A stretch of DNA of 15,000 nt from Microvirga sp. (GCA_022241475.1 JAKOMT010000004.1:1-15000); one strand, 5' to 3'; positions 1-6,493 are shown, counted from the stretch's first letter. The notes: a model not told the origin generated them from the sequence alone. Program-made: numbers and translations.

Positions 1-206
1 GATGGCGCCATTCCGCCCGCCGCTCGGAACAGCCGATAGCCGACCGGCTGCGATATCCCGATTGCCATCGCCGCGTCCTCACTCGACAGCCCGTCGGCGA
101 TAAAAGCCCAGAACCGCCGAAGATCATCGCGTCGGACAAGCCCCGGTCGACCGGGCGACCTCAGCTTACCCCGAATACACCGATCCGAACGCCTTCGACC
201 CGCCAT
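1..206 (-). CDS. IS30-family transposase, N-terminal part (runs off left edge)
   Basis: The minus-strand frame opens with ATG at 206-204 and stays open to the left edge, giving 68 residues that begin MAGRRRSDRCIRGKLRSPGR. A basic N-terminus, then RSPGRPGLVRRDD and a helix-turn-helix-like stretch (FIADGLSSEDAAMAIGIS...VGYRLFRAAGGMAP), matches the opening of alphaproteobacterial IS30-family DDE transposases as I know them. The catalytic DDE domain would lie to the left of the window and cannot be checked. The protein would bind the element's terminal repeats and catalyse transposition. It reads outward from the junction with the IS3 transposase, as expected for an element inserted into that gene. 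Whether it is intact is unknown. Confidence 0.8.
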   Translation of the reverse strand, partial: MAGRRRSDRCIRGKLRSPGRPGLVRRDDLRRFWAFIADGLSSEDAAMAIGISQPVGYRLFRAAGGMAP

Positions 207-253
207 CGCGACCACCCTCCACAGAGTTGTTGCGACGACCGATTGAATCCACC
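1..253 (-). mobile_element. IS30-family element, one end
   Basis: The IS30-like transposase starts about 47 bases inside a boundary at roughly 250-254, where IS3 transposase coding sequence resumes at the codons for QYVSIRYTERL. The bases between the boundary and the ATG (reading GGGTGGATTCAATCGGTCG on the minus strand) are the probable terminal inverted repeat and leader. The boundary is good to a few bases only, because the other end and the target duplication are outside the window. Confidence 0.65.
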
Positions 254-553
254 CAATACGTCAGCATCCGCTATACCGAGCGACTGGCCGAGGCTGGCAT
301 CGAGCCCTCCGTCGGCAGCGTCGGCGATTCCTACGACAACGCTCTCGCCGAAACCATCAACGGCCTCTACAAGGCCGAGGTCATCCATCGACGCGGACCG
401 TGGCGATCCTTCGAAGCGGTCGAGTTCGCCACGCTGACCTGGGTCGACTGGTTCAACAATCGCCGGCTGCTGGAGCCTATCGGCAACATCCCGCCGGCCG
501 AAGCCGAGGAACGCTACTACGCCATGCTGGAAGAACCTGCCATGGCTGCGTGA
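254..553 (+). pseudogene. IS3-family transposase OrfB, C-terminal fragment
   Basis: The frame reads QYVSIRYTERLAEAGIEPSV, then GSVGDSYDNALAETINGLYK, and ends in VDWFNNRRLLEPIGNIPPAEAEERYYAM. This is the end of the rve integrase core of IS3-family OrfB. The conserved DSYDNALAET block contains the third catalytic acid (Glu codon at 350-352). The first two Asp residues and the OrfA part are missing because the IS30-like element interrupts the gene on the left. The stop codon is at 551-553. An open frame continues upstream to a TTG at 227, but those codons belong to the IS30 end and not to this protein. The fragment cannot support transposition by itself. Confidence 0.9.
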
Positions 554-592
554 CTCAAACCAAACAGCCTCCGGGCAAGCCGGGGCGGTTCA
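254..592 (+). mobile_element. IS3-family element remnant with right end
   Basis: Downstream of the OrfB stop lies a 39-base tail ending GGGGCGGTTCA at 582-592. Its reverse complement, TGAACCGCCCC, is the usual terminal inverted repeat of this IS3 subgroup. Recombinase coding sequence begins directly after it at 593, so the element inserted into the recombinase gene. The left end is not in the window. Confidence 0.75.
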
Positions 593-756
593 CTGCGCAC
601 GGAAGCGCTGACCATCGCGCGCTCGCTGATCGAGGCGGTGGTGCTGCACCCGGCAGGGACGACGGGGGAAGGCTACGAGATCGAGCTGATCGGCGAGATC
701 GCGCAGATGGTGGAGGTCGCGCTCGAGGCCGGCGACGGTCGATCCGCCAACAAAAA

Positions 757-779
757 GGCCGCCCGTGGAGGGGCGGCTT
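757..779. other. Terminator-like hairpin inside recombinase reading frame
   Basis: GCCGCCC (758-764) pairs with GGGCGGC (771-777) around a six-base loop, preceded by five A and followed by three T. This has the form of a weak bidirectional intrinsic terminator, yet it lies in frame and encodes KKAARGGAAL. The T run is too short for strong termination, so function is uncertain. Confidence 0.4.
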
Positions 780-808
780 TGTCGGCGGATGAACGGCGTT
801 CGGTAAAA

Positions 809-822
809 GTGGTTGCGGGGGC
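809..822. other. Attachment-core-like copy of the tRNA-fMet 3' end
   Basis: The 14 bases GTGGTTGCGGGGGC are identical to positions 13650-13663, which cover the CCA end and acceptor stem of tRNA-fMet, and both copies have the same orientation. The copy sits at the very end of a serine recombinase frame, where VVAGA is encoded by these bases. An intact tRNA junction would read on as VVAGAGFEPTTFR. This is the expected form of an att core left by integration into a tRNA 3' end. The exact match is seen; the role as an att site is inference. Confidence 0.6.
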
Positions 823-826
823 TTGA

Positions 827-1037
827 AACCTCCGAGAGTTTTTCGCTCGTCGAGCGAAACGCCTCCTGTGTCTCTGGTTCCGGCGCTTGCGTCGGGACAA
901 TCGCGCAGTTGTCGAGAGGTCTGGCGAAGCGGGAGCCTCCGCACCGACCAGGCCATGTTTTCAAACGGGATTCACAAATCGTCCGATGTGTGGATCAAGT
1001 CTGCCGTCCGACGAGTGCAGCGGCGCTGCCGGGATTG
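827..1037. other. Gene-free stretch with a small hairpin
   Basis: I see no convincing protein here. A perfect 8-bp hairpin, TTTCGCTC (841-848) with GAGCGAAA (852-859), lies next to the att-like core and could be a leftover terminator or recombinase arm site. An open plus-strand frame crosses the stretch but resembles no known protein before the IS5-like match starts. Confidence 0.5.
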
Positions 1038-1139
1038 ATGAGCGATGCGGAATGGGCGTTCTTCGCGCCGTTCCCGATCGAAAACCGGACGCTGGGCGGA
1101 CGACGGCCGCTGGACCATCGGCCGGTCATGGACGGAGAT
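1038..1139 (+). pseudogene. IS5-family (IS427-like) transposase remnant, N-terminal scrap
   Basis: From ATG 1038 the frame reads MSDAEWAFFAPFPIENR, then GGRRPLDHRPVMDG. This closely follows the start of IS5/IS427-group transposases (LSDAEWAFFAPF...GGRPPRDHRLVLDGIFWIARTG). Similarity stops abruptly after the Met-Asp-Gly, and the catalytic DDE region is not recognisable downstream in any frame, so only about 34 residues survive. The scrap lies between the recombinase remnant and the hydrolase operon, in line with repeated insertion and decay at this edge. Confidence 0.65.
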
Positions 1140-1369
1140 CTCCACGTGCCGCGCGCGAACGCGCATGATCGAGGTCGCGGCAGTTCGTCTTGCTCGACAA
1201 GCCATCGCGCATCCCGCCGTCGAAAGATTCGCGGACATCGTTCTCGCAAGCCCTCTTCTACGTTGAATCAGGGCGGCTTCACCTTCATCGGGAACGACGA
1301 TTGCACGTCGCTCCCGATGTCGCAAAAGTCGGTCTTCAGAGAGCCGCCCCAATCTAAGCGTTGTTCCGC
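1140..1369. other. Gene-free stretch, probable IS debris, downstream of the M19 gene
   Basis: No supported gene. The stretch has inverted or direct copies of a GGGCGGCT/AGCCGCCC octamer at 1271-1278, 1342-1349 and 1372-1379 (the last inside the M19 coding end). These may be an IS end or chance in GC-rich sequence. I see no clear intrinsic terminator for the minus-strand operon that ends at 1370. Confidence 0.4.
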
Positions 1370-2419
1370 TCAGCCGCCCCAGACGGTCTTGAAGACGCGC
1401 AGCAGATTTCCTCCGAGGATCTTCTTCACGTCGTCCTCGGTGAATCCCCGCCGCTTCATAGCCTCGGCGACAGAGACGATCTGGCCGTAATCGTCGAAGC
1501 CCTCCACGTAGCGAAGGCGCGAGCGCGAGCTCACCTCGACGAATTCACTGTAGCGGGCGGCCGAGCCCGAGTTGCGCATGCGGATCAGGTCGCCGTCCGG
1601 ATAGGTGCCGTGGCTCATGTCCGTCCCGATGCTGACATGGTCGACGCCGACGAGATTCACCACATGTTCGATCGCCGCGAAGAAGTGCTCCAGCGTCGGC
1701 CGCTTGGTCATGTCGTCACGGAAATGAAGCGGCCCGAAGTTGGTGATGCCGACCACGCCGCCCGTCGCCGCGCAGGCGCGGATCTGGTCGTCGGTGATGT
1801 TGCGCGGGTTCTCCACCAGCGCGCGGGGATTGGAGTGGGTGAACACGACGGGATGCTTGCTCAGCCGCATGGCGTCCATGGTCGACTTCGTGCCGGTGTG
1901 CGTGAGGTCGATCACGATGCCGAGGCGGTTGCATTCCGCGACCCAGCGCTGGCCCATACGGCTCAGCCCCGCGTTCTCCGGCTCCAGCGAGCCGTCTCCG
2001 AGCGGATTGCGGCTGTTGTAGCAGGGCAGCATGACCCGCAGGCCCATTCTGTGGAACAGCTCCAGCCGATTCAGGTTCTGGCCGAGGAAGTCGCCCCCCT
2101 GCGCGGTGAGGATGAGGGCCGCCTGCCCGTTCTCCTTGGCGGCGACGATGTCCGCGGCGGTCAGCGCGATCCGCACTTCCGGATAGGTGCGGTCCACGCG
2201 CCACCAGTCGGCCATTCCGTCCATGGCGGCCTCCCCGGGGTGGAGCGGCCGGAAGGCGGTCACGCAATAAGCCGTGACGCCGCAATCCTTCAGCGTCGTG
2301 AAGTCGGCGTCGGGCCAGATCTGCATGCAGCCGTCGATGAACAGGTACGGGTTCGAGACCTTGCTGTGCCATCCCTTTTCGACCGGATGCTTCTTGAGGT
2401 CGGTGTATCTGACGTCCAT
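1370..2419 (-). CDS. M19 (renal dipeptidase-like) hydrolase with altered metal site
   Basis: The 349-residue protein has the peptidase M19 TIM-barrel pattern: DLTHTG (His174), THSNPRAL (His195), RNITDDQIRACAATGGVVGI and VDHVSIGTDM (Asp267). In renal dipeptidase the binuclear zinc site is His20, Asp22, Glu125, His198 and His219, with His152 holding substrate. Here the N-terminal D-G-H-x-D is D-G-C-M-Q (29-33), the bridging Glu is Gln107 (TAQGG), and the His152 position falls in CYNSRN with no His. Only the two late His and the Asp remain, so a single-metal or different reaction is possible. No signal peptide is present, so it should be cytoplasmic. The start has a good AGAGGGG site about 7 bases upstream. 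It is last in the minus-strand operon, 46 bases after the amidase, and is a distant paralogue of the protein at 8362-9372. The family is secure; the dipeptidase function is not. Confidence 0.88.
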   Translation of the reverse strand: MDVRYTDLKKHPVEKGWHSKVSNPYLFIDGCMQIWPDADFTTLKDCGVTAYCVTAFRPLHPGEAAMDGMADWWRVDRTYPEVRIALTAADIVAAKENGQAALILTAQGGDFLGQNLNRLELFHRMGLRVMLPCYNSRNPLGDGSLEPENAGLSRMGQRWVAECNRLGIVIDLTHTGTKSTMDAMRLSKHPVVFTHSNPRALVENPRNITDDQIRACAATGGVVGITNFGPLHFRDDMTKRPTLEHFFAAIEHVVNLVGVDHVSIGTDMSHGTYPDGDLIRMRNSGSAARYSEFVEVSSRSRLRYVEGFDDYGQIVSVAEAMKRRGFTEDDVKKILGGNLLRVFKTVWGG

Positions 2420-2465
2420 GGTTTTCCCCTCTGGTTATTCTTCTCGGAGATGCTTGGCCGGCCCG

Positions 2466-3896
2466 TCATGAAGCGACGGGCGCGGCGCGGACACGGTCGA
2501 GCGGCGGCTCGCCCAGGTCCGATCCGGTGAAGCCGACGGCCTTCTCCAGGGCCGCGGCGATCTGCAGGAGCCGGGCTTCGCCGAAATGGCGGCCGAGCAT
2601 CTGCATGCCGAAGGGCAGGCCGGCCTTCGACAGCCCGATCGGCACGGAGATGGCCGGGTTCCCGGTCAGGCTGGCGATGATCGTCGGCGACCCGATCATC
2701 GGCGGCGGAGGAGCGGCGGCGCTCGCGGCCAGCGCCGGCGCCTGTCCCCATGCGGTCGAGGTGACCAGGGCGTCGTAGCGGTCGAGAATGTCGCCGATCG
2801 CGAGGACGAGTTCGCGCCGCAGCCTGGAGGCCTGGATCAGGTCGCCGCCCGACAGGGCCGCTCCGGCGACGAGCCTGGCGTAAGCGAGCGAACCGTAGTC
2901 GCGCGGCCGCGAGATCAGCGTCGCCTCATGGATCGCGAACGCCTCCGCGGAGACGATGAGCCTGCTGCAAGCCCTGAACAGCTCGAAATCCGGTATCGAA
3001 ATCTCCTCGACCGTCGCCCCGAGCCCGCGCAGCGTCTCGACGCTCTCGTCCAGTCTGGCGAGAAGTTCGGGGAGGATTCCGGCCTCCAGGAGGAACTGGC
3101 GCGCATAGCCCAGCCGCGCGCCGGCGATCGGCTCGCCGATGTGGCGCGCGTAATCCTCCGGCGGCCGCGAAACGCTGGCCGGGTCGCCGGGATCGAAGCC
3201 TGCGACGACGTTGAGGAGCAGCGCCATGTCGTGCACGCTCTTCGACAGGGGCGCACAGTGATCGAGCGTCGGCGCGAGCGGAAACAGTCCGCGCGTTGAG
3301 ATCAGCCCGTAAGTGGGCTTGAGCCCGACCACCCCGCAATAGGACGCCGGCACCCTGGTCGAGCCGCCCGTATCCGTGCCGATCGCGACCCGCATGAACC
3401 CGGCCGCGACGGCCCCGGCGCTGCCGGACGACGACCCTCCCGTGTAGTGCCGCGTGTCCCACGGGTTCTTCGAGACGGGGAAGAGCACGTCCTCCGCGGG
3501 CCCGCCGCATGCGAACTCGGAGGTCGAGAGCTTCCCGAGCAGCACGCCGCCGCCATCCCTCAGCCGGGCTTCGACTGCGCTGTCCCGCTCGGGGACATGG
3601 TCGATGAAGAGCCGCGAATTGCAGGTGGTCGGAACGCCCTCGGTGTCGAGGATGTCCTTGAGGCCGTACGGGATTCCGTGCATCGGCCCGCGGTCGATCC
3701 CCGAACGCAGTTCGGCGTCGGCGCGGCGGGCGTCGCTCATGGCCCGCTCGGCCGTGACGAGGAAGAACAGGTGGAGTCCGGGGTCGAGCGCCGCGACGCG
3801 CGCGAGCGTCGCCTCCGTGAGCTCCACGGAACTGACGGCGCCCGTGCGAAGCGCCGCGCCCGCCTCCGCGAGCGAGAGCCGGTGGAGCTCGCTCAT
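2466..3896 (-). CDS. Amidase-signature family amidohydrolase
   Basis: The 476-residue protein shows the complete Ser-cisSer-Lys triad of the amidase signature family: Lys80 in GLKDILDT, cis-Ser155 in TGGSSSGSA, and nucleophile Ser179 in GTDTGGSTRVPASYCG. Length and domain order are normal for the family, which hydrolyses C-N bonds of amides (GatA, AtzE, 6-aminohexanoate and aryl-amide hydrolases). There is no signal peptide, so it should be cytoplasmic. Its start overlaps the stop of the upstream small gene by four bases (ATGA), which implies translational coupling and suggests the two products work together, as AtzG does with AtzE. The M19 gene follows. The substrate cannot be read from sequence. 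The transporter context suggests an imported peptide-like or N-acyl compound, and this is inference. GatA of the tRNA amidotransferase is unlikely because no GatB or GatC accompanies it. Confidence 0.92.
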   Translation of the reverse strand: MSELHRLSLAEAGAALRTGAVSSVELTEATLARVAALDPGLHLFFLVTAERAMSDARRADAELRSGIDRGPMHGIPYGLKDILDTEGVPTTCNSRLFIDHVPERDSAVEARLRDGGGVLLGKLSTSEFACGGPAEDVLFPVSKNPWDTRHYTGGSSSGSAGAVAAGFMRVAIGTDTGGSTRVPASYCGVVGLKPTYGLISTRGLFPLAPTLDHCAPLSKSVHDMALLLNVVAGFDPGDPASVSRPPEDYARHIGEPIAGARLGYARQFLLEAGILPELLARLDESVETLRGLGATVEEISIPDFELFRACSRLIVSAEAFAIHEATLISRPRDYGSLAYARLVAGAALSGGDLIQASRLRRELVLAIGDILDRYDALVTSTAWGQAPALAASAAAPPPPMIGSPTIIASLTGNPAISVPIGLSKAGLPFGMQMLGRHFGEARLLQIAAALEKAVGFTGSDLGEPPLDRVRAAPVAS

Positions 3897-4117
3897 GGGT
3901 TTTCATCCGCTTTGCGCAGGAGCGCCGCCGGGGAGAAGACGTAGGCGGCCCTGTCGGCCATCGCTCTCTCCCCCCGGACGAGGCGCGCCGCGCGCGTCAG
4001 GTCGCGGAACACGGACATCGCCAGTTCGCGGGCCTGCGGAAGCACCTCGACGCTGTGTCGACGCATCACGACGTCGAAATCCAGGCCGGCGTCGTCGGCA
4101 TCGCTCTTTCCGGACAT
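3893..4117 (-). CDS. Small AtzG/DUF4089-like amidase partner (tentative)
   Basis: A 74-residue protein encoded just before the amidase, with a four-base overlap at its stop. It looks helical, with a central stretch ARELAMSVFRDLTRAARLVRGE, then FSPAALLRKADENP. Size, position and the late 'F.P...L' resemble the AtzG/DUF4089 small proteins that sit beside AtzE-type amidases and pack like GatC around GatA. The match is by pattern, not by a firm motif. The start has a strong GGAGAGG ribosome-binding site about seven bases upstream, and the XRE gene ends 30 bases before it. It could be an unrelated small protein, but the coupling to the amidase makes a shared job likely. Confidence 0.7.
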   Translation of the reverse strand: MSGKSDADDAGLDFDVVMRRHSVEVLPQARELAMSVFRDLTRAARLVRGERAMADRAAYVFSPAALLRKADENP

Positions 4118-4147
4118 GTCGTCGCCTCTCCGGGCCCTCGGGCCCCG

Positions 4148-4780
4148 TCATTTTTCGCGGTAGTTGATCCAGACCGCCTTGGCCGGCCGCGTGCCTGCGT
4201 TGCGGTAGCGGTGGGGCTCGGTGCTGCAGAAGCGGAAGCTGTCGCCTTCGGCGAGGATTTCCCTCTGTCCGCCGACCTCCAGCTCGATGCCGCCCTCGAG
4301 CACGAACCCCGCCTCTTCGCCCTGGTGCGTGAAGGGCGCCTCGCCGCTCGATCCGCCGACGGCGATGTTCATGATGTAGATGTCGAGGCGCGGAGACTGA
4401 TCGAAGGGCGTAAGCACCTCCTTGGAGATGCCGTTCGCCGCGAAATCCACGTGCTTGCGCTCCGTCATCCGCGCGATCTTGATCGGACCGCGGTTCTCCG
4501 GCCCTTCGCCGCCGGGAAAAAGTTCGGCGATCCCCACGTCCAGCGCGTCCGCCAGCCGGGCGAGGATCCTGATCGAGGCGGAGGAGATGCCCCGCTCGAT
4601 CTGGCTCAGATAACTGCCGGAGAGACCGCAGATCTCCGCGACCTCGGAGAGCTTGCGGCCGCGCGCCTTGCGCAATCGCCTGATGCGCGCGCCTACGGCT
4701 TGATCCGCCTCGGAGGCGGCGACGGTTCTAACGATTTGCTCCACAGCGCCCACTTCAAAGATTTTTGTCGTCAGGACCAT
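4148..4780 (-). CDS. XRE-family regulator with C-terminal cupin domain
   Basis: The 210-residue protein has an N-terminal Xre/Cro helix-turn-helix (about 29-88: VGARIRRLRKARGRKLSEVA, then CGLSGSYLSQIERG) and a C-terminal cupin barrel (about 130-207: FTHQGEEAGFVLEGGIELEV, with His152, Glu155/156 and His190 in EPHRYRN). This layout is that of PuuR-like one-component regulators, in which the cupin senses a small molecule or metal. It heads the minus-strand operon and is divergent from the transporter operon, so it probably controls both and itself. The ATG at 4780 abuts the GTGAA repeat region and has no Shine-Dalgarno sequence. A leaderless or near-leaderless message, or a start at an internal GTG (Val10 or Val13), is possible. 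The ligand is unknown, most simply the imported compound or its breakdown product. Confidence 0.92.
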   Translation of the reverse strand: MVLTTKIFEVGAVEQIVRTVAASEADQAVGARIRRLRKARGRKLSEVAEICGLSGSYLSQIERGISSASIRILARLADALDVGIAELFPGGEGPENRGPIKIARMTERKHVDFAANGISKEVLTPFDQSPRLDIYIMNIAVGGSSGEAPFTHQGEEAGFVLEGGIELEVGGQREILAEGDSFRFCSTEPHRYRNAGTRPAKAVWINYREK

Positions 4781-4784
4781 AATT

Positions 4785-4820
4785 GTGAAAATTACGATTG
4801 TAAATTCACTAGGTGTGAAT
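4785..4820. promoter_or_regulatory. Candidate operator of phased GTGAA half-sites
   Basis: Three half-sites lie between the divergent genes: GTGAA at 4785-4789, its complement TTCAC at 4805-4809, and GTGAA at 4815-4819. Their starts are 20 and 10 bases apart, so all fall on one face of the helix. The last two form a clean palindrome, ATTCAC-5-GTGAAT (4804-4820). The XRE-cupin protein encoded immediately to the left is the obvious candidate binder. The repeats are seen; the binding is inference. Confidence 0.55.
4797..4802 (-). promoter_or_regulatory. Candidate -10 of the XRE-amidase operon
   Basis: On the minus strand these bases read TACAAT, a good -10 hexamer. Transcription would start near 4790, leaving only about 10 bases before the XRE ATG, which agrees with the absence of a Shine-Dalgarno sequence. 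No clear -35 is seen. The hexamer lies within the half-site cluster, so repressor binding would block it. Confidence 0.35.
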
Positions 4821-4825
4821 ATTCT
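4798..4825 (+). promoter_or_regulatory. Candidate promoter of the transporter operon
   Basis: TTGTAA (4798-4803) and TATTCT (4820-4825) are spaced by 16 bases and could be the -35 and -10 boxes. They enclose the ATTCAC/GTGAAT palindrome, so an operator-bound regulator would cover the spacer. The leader before the first gene would be about 65-70 bases. This is the only AT-rich stretch in the region. The start site is unproven. Confidence 0.4.
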
Positions 4826-4887
4826 GTCGAGACTTGGTCCACAAGCCGCACCGCGAATGCGCGGGATGCGGACCCAATAATGAGACC

Positions 4888-4895
4888 AGAGGAGA
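4888..4895 (+). promoter_or_regulatory. Ribosome-binding site that decides the first SBP start
   Basis: AGAGGAGA precedes two adjacent in-frame ATG codons at 4898 and 4901. Spacing from GGAG is three bases to the first and six to the second, which favours 4901. The open frame extends far upstream (to 4055) across the XRE gene and is not coding there, because the signal peptide begins right here. Confidence 0.7.
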
Positions 4896-4900
4896 TCATG

Positions 4901-6409
4901 ATGAAAAAGCGACTTGGGAGCCTGCTCTTGAGCGCGGCCCTCGTGGTGGCCATGGCTGGATCAGCCGGAGCCGCCCGATTGACCGTCGCCCAGGGTTTCG
5001 ACCCGTCATCGCTGTGGCCGAACGCCACGACGAACGCGGAGACCTACAACGTCGGCACGCCGGTGGTGGAATCGCTGTTCTGGCTCGACGCCAGCGACAA
5101 CCAGATCAAGCCGCTTCTGGCTCTCAGCTATGAGCAAGAATCCCCGACATCCATCGTCGTCAAGCTGCGCCCGGACGTGAAGTTCTCGAACGGCGAGCCG
5201 ATGAACGCCGACGCCGTGATCTTCAGCTTCAATATTCTGAAGGATCCGGCTCAGACGCCGGCGTACACGCGCTATTACGGCTCCTTCACGAATGCGACGA
5301 AGATCGACGACCTGACCGTCCGGATGGAGACGAGCGTCCCCGTCCCGATGATGGCGCTGAACCTCACCCTGTTCTTCATCGTTCCGCCGGCGTACTGGAC
5401 CGAGGTCGGTCTCGAGGCCTACGGACGGGCGCCGATCGGAACCGGACCGTTCCTTTTCGACAGCTGGGTCCGCGACTCGCAGGTCGTCTTCAAGAAGAAC
5501 GAGAACTACTGGGGCGAGGCGCCCAAGGGCATCGACGAGCTCGTGTTCCGGCCTGTCCCGGACGAGACCGCCCGGGTGGCGGGCGTCACGACCGGCGAAT
5601 ACGACATCGCGTCCGTGCCGGTCACCGCGGTCGAGGACCTGCGCATGCAGCCCGGGGTGCAGGTGCTCCAGGTCGACGCGTTCGCCGTCAACACGCTGAT
5701 CCTGTCGTCGCTCGAAGAGCATGTGAGCCCGCTTCAGAACCAGATGGTCCGGCAGGCCCTGAACCACGCCGTGGACAAGCAGTCGATCATCGACAACCTG
5801 TTCCTCGGAGAGGCCTCCAGGCTGAACGGACAGATCCTCCGGAAGGGACAGCTGGGGCACCATCCCGATCTGCAGGACTACGAGTACGATCCTGAGAAGG
5901 CCAAGCGGATGCTCGCCGAGGCGGGTTATCCCAACGGCTTCGAGATCGGCTTCAAGGTCCCGGTCTCCTCGTATCCTCAAGGCCAGGAAGTCGCGGAGGC
6001 GGCCGCGGGCATGCTCGCCGAAGTCGGCGTGCGGACGAATATCCAGCTGCTGGAATCAGGCGAGTACCTGCGTCAGCTGCGCGCCCGCGAACTCTGGCCG
6101 ATGGCCATGAGCGGAAGCCAGCCGCCGGACGATCCGCACCTTCAGTTCTCGCAGTATCACTCGACCTGGCGCTACGCCTACATCCGCAACGCCGAGCTCG
6201 ACGCGCTCATCGAGGCGGGCGAGGTCGAGATGGATCGTGAGAAGCGAGCGGCCATCTACCGCGAGGCCAGCGAACTCCTCCGCGAACTCGCTCCCGTGAT
6301 CTTCCTCTACAGCGGGACGAACTATTACGGCGCGAGCAGCAGGGTCAAGAACCTGCACCCGCGCGGAGACGCCCGGTTCTTCTTCTACAACGTTTCGCTC
6401 GAAGACTAA
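4901..6409 (+). CDS. Periplasmic substrate-binding protein, SBP family 5 (peptide type)
   Basis: The 502-residue product starts with a Sec signal peptide: MKKR, a hydrophobic core to about residue 20, and a probable cut after AGSAGA (residue 24). There is no lipobox Cys, so it should be soluble in the periplasm. The body shows the family 5 (DppA/OppA-like) features: TPVVESLFWLDASDNQIKPL near the start, the motif KLRPDVKFSNGEPMNADAVI around 88-107, IGTGPFLF mid-protein, and QALNHAVDKQSIIDNL before the second lobe. Length is normal for the family. It is the first gene of the transporter operon and is separated from the first permease gene by a strong hairpin, as is common where the binding protein is made in excess. 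It delivers ligand to the permeases at 6494-8330. Ligand specificity cannot be read; the linked hydrolases suggest an amide-bonded compound. Confidence 0.93.
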   Translation: MKKRLGSLLLSAALVVAMAGSAGAARLTVAQGFDPSSLWPNATTNAETYNVGTPVVESLFWLDASDNQIKPLLALSYEQESPTSIVVKLRPDVKFSNGEPMNADAVIFSFNILKDPAQTPAYTRYYGSFTNATKIDDLTVRMETSVPVPMMALNLTLFFIVPPAYWTEVGLEAYGRAPIGTGPFLFDSWVRDSQVVFKKNENYWGEAPKGIDELVFRPVPDETARVAGVTTGEYDIASVPVTAVEDLRMQPGVQVLQVDAFAVNTLILSSLEEHVSPLQNQMVRQALNHAVDKQSIIDNLFLGEASRLNGQILRKGQLGHHPDLQDYEYDPEKAKRMLAEAGYPNGFEIGFKVPVSSYPQGQEVAEAAAGMLAEVGVRTNIQLLESGEYLRQLRARELWPMAMSGSQPPDDPHLQFSQYHSTWRYAYIRNAELDALIEAGEVEMDREKRAAIYREASELLRELAPVIFLYSGTNYYGASSRVKNLHPRGDARFFFYNVSLED

Positions 6410-6428
6410 CGTCGGCCTTGATGAAGAC

Positions 6429-6452
6429 CCGCGCGATCGAGAGATCGCGCGG
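6429..6452 (+). promoter_or_regulatory. Perfect intercistronic hairpin with GNRA loop
   Basis: CCGCGCGATC (6429-6438) and GATCGCGCGG (6443-6452) make a perfect 10-bp stem closed by a GAGA tetraloop, 19 bases after the binding-protein stop. No T run follows, so full termination is not expected. More likely it protects the 3' end of the upstream message or causes partial attenuation, giving more binding protein than permease. Confidence 0.75.
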
Positions 6453-6493
6453 CGACTTCAAGACCACGCTTTCGAATGTGGAAAGGGCGAGAC

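Larger units (their letters stand above)
593..826 (+). pseudogene. Serine site-specific recombinase, C-terminal fragment
   Basis: The frame reads LRTEALTIARSLIEAVVLHP, then GYEIELIGEIAQMVEVALEA, and ends RRSVKVVAGA before a TGA at 824-826. The 'EAL.I.RSLIE.VVLHP...IELIGEIA.M' pattern and the SVKVVAGA end are typical of the C-terminus of large serine recombinases (resolvase plus recombinase and zinc-ribbon domains) in alphaproteobacterial integrated elements. The resolvase domain with its catalytic Ser is absent, cut off by the IS3 element whose right end is at 592. The last codons for V-V-A-G-A coincide with a copy of the tRNA-fMet 3' end (809-822), as expected when a recombinase gene overlaps its own attachment core. 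It is non-functional as it stands unless the rest lies beyond both insertions. Confidence 0.75.

Noticed and set aside
972..1352. Minus-strand open frame of 126 codons
   Set aside because: It runs opposite the IS5-like scrap, begins in unrelated sequence and resembles no known protein.
1271..1380. GGGCGGCT/AGCCGCCC copies as possible IS inverted repeats or a terminator
   Set aside because: Only eight to nine bases, common in such GC-rich DNA; no T run, no target duplication and one copy lies within the M19 coding end.
2290..3944. Several long open frames opposite or out of phase with the amidase and M19 genes
   Set aside because: Arg- and Pro-rich shadow frames of high-GC coding sequence; the amidase frame has the full catalytic triad.
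4055..4900. Upstream extension of the first binding-protein frame
   Set aside because: The frame is open by chance across the XRE gene on the other strand; the true start is fixed by AGAGGAGA and a clear signal peptide at 4901.
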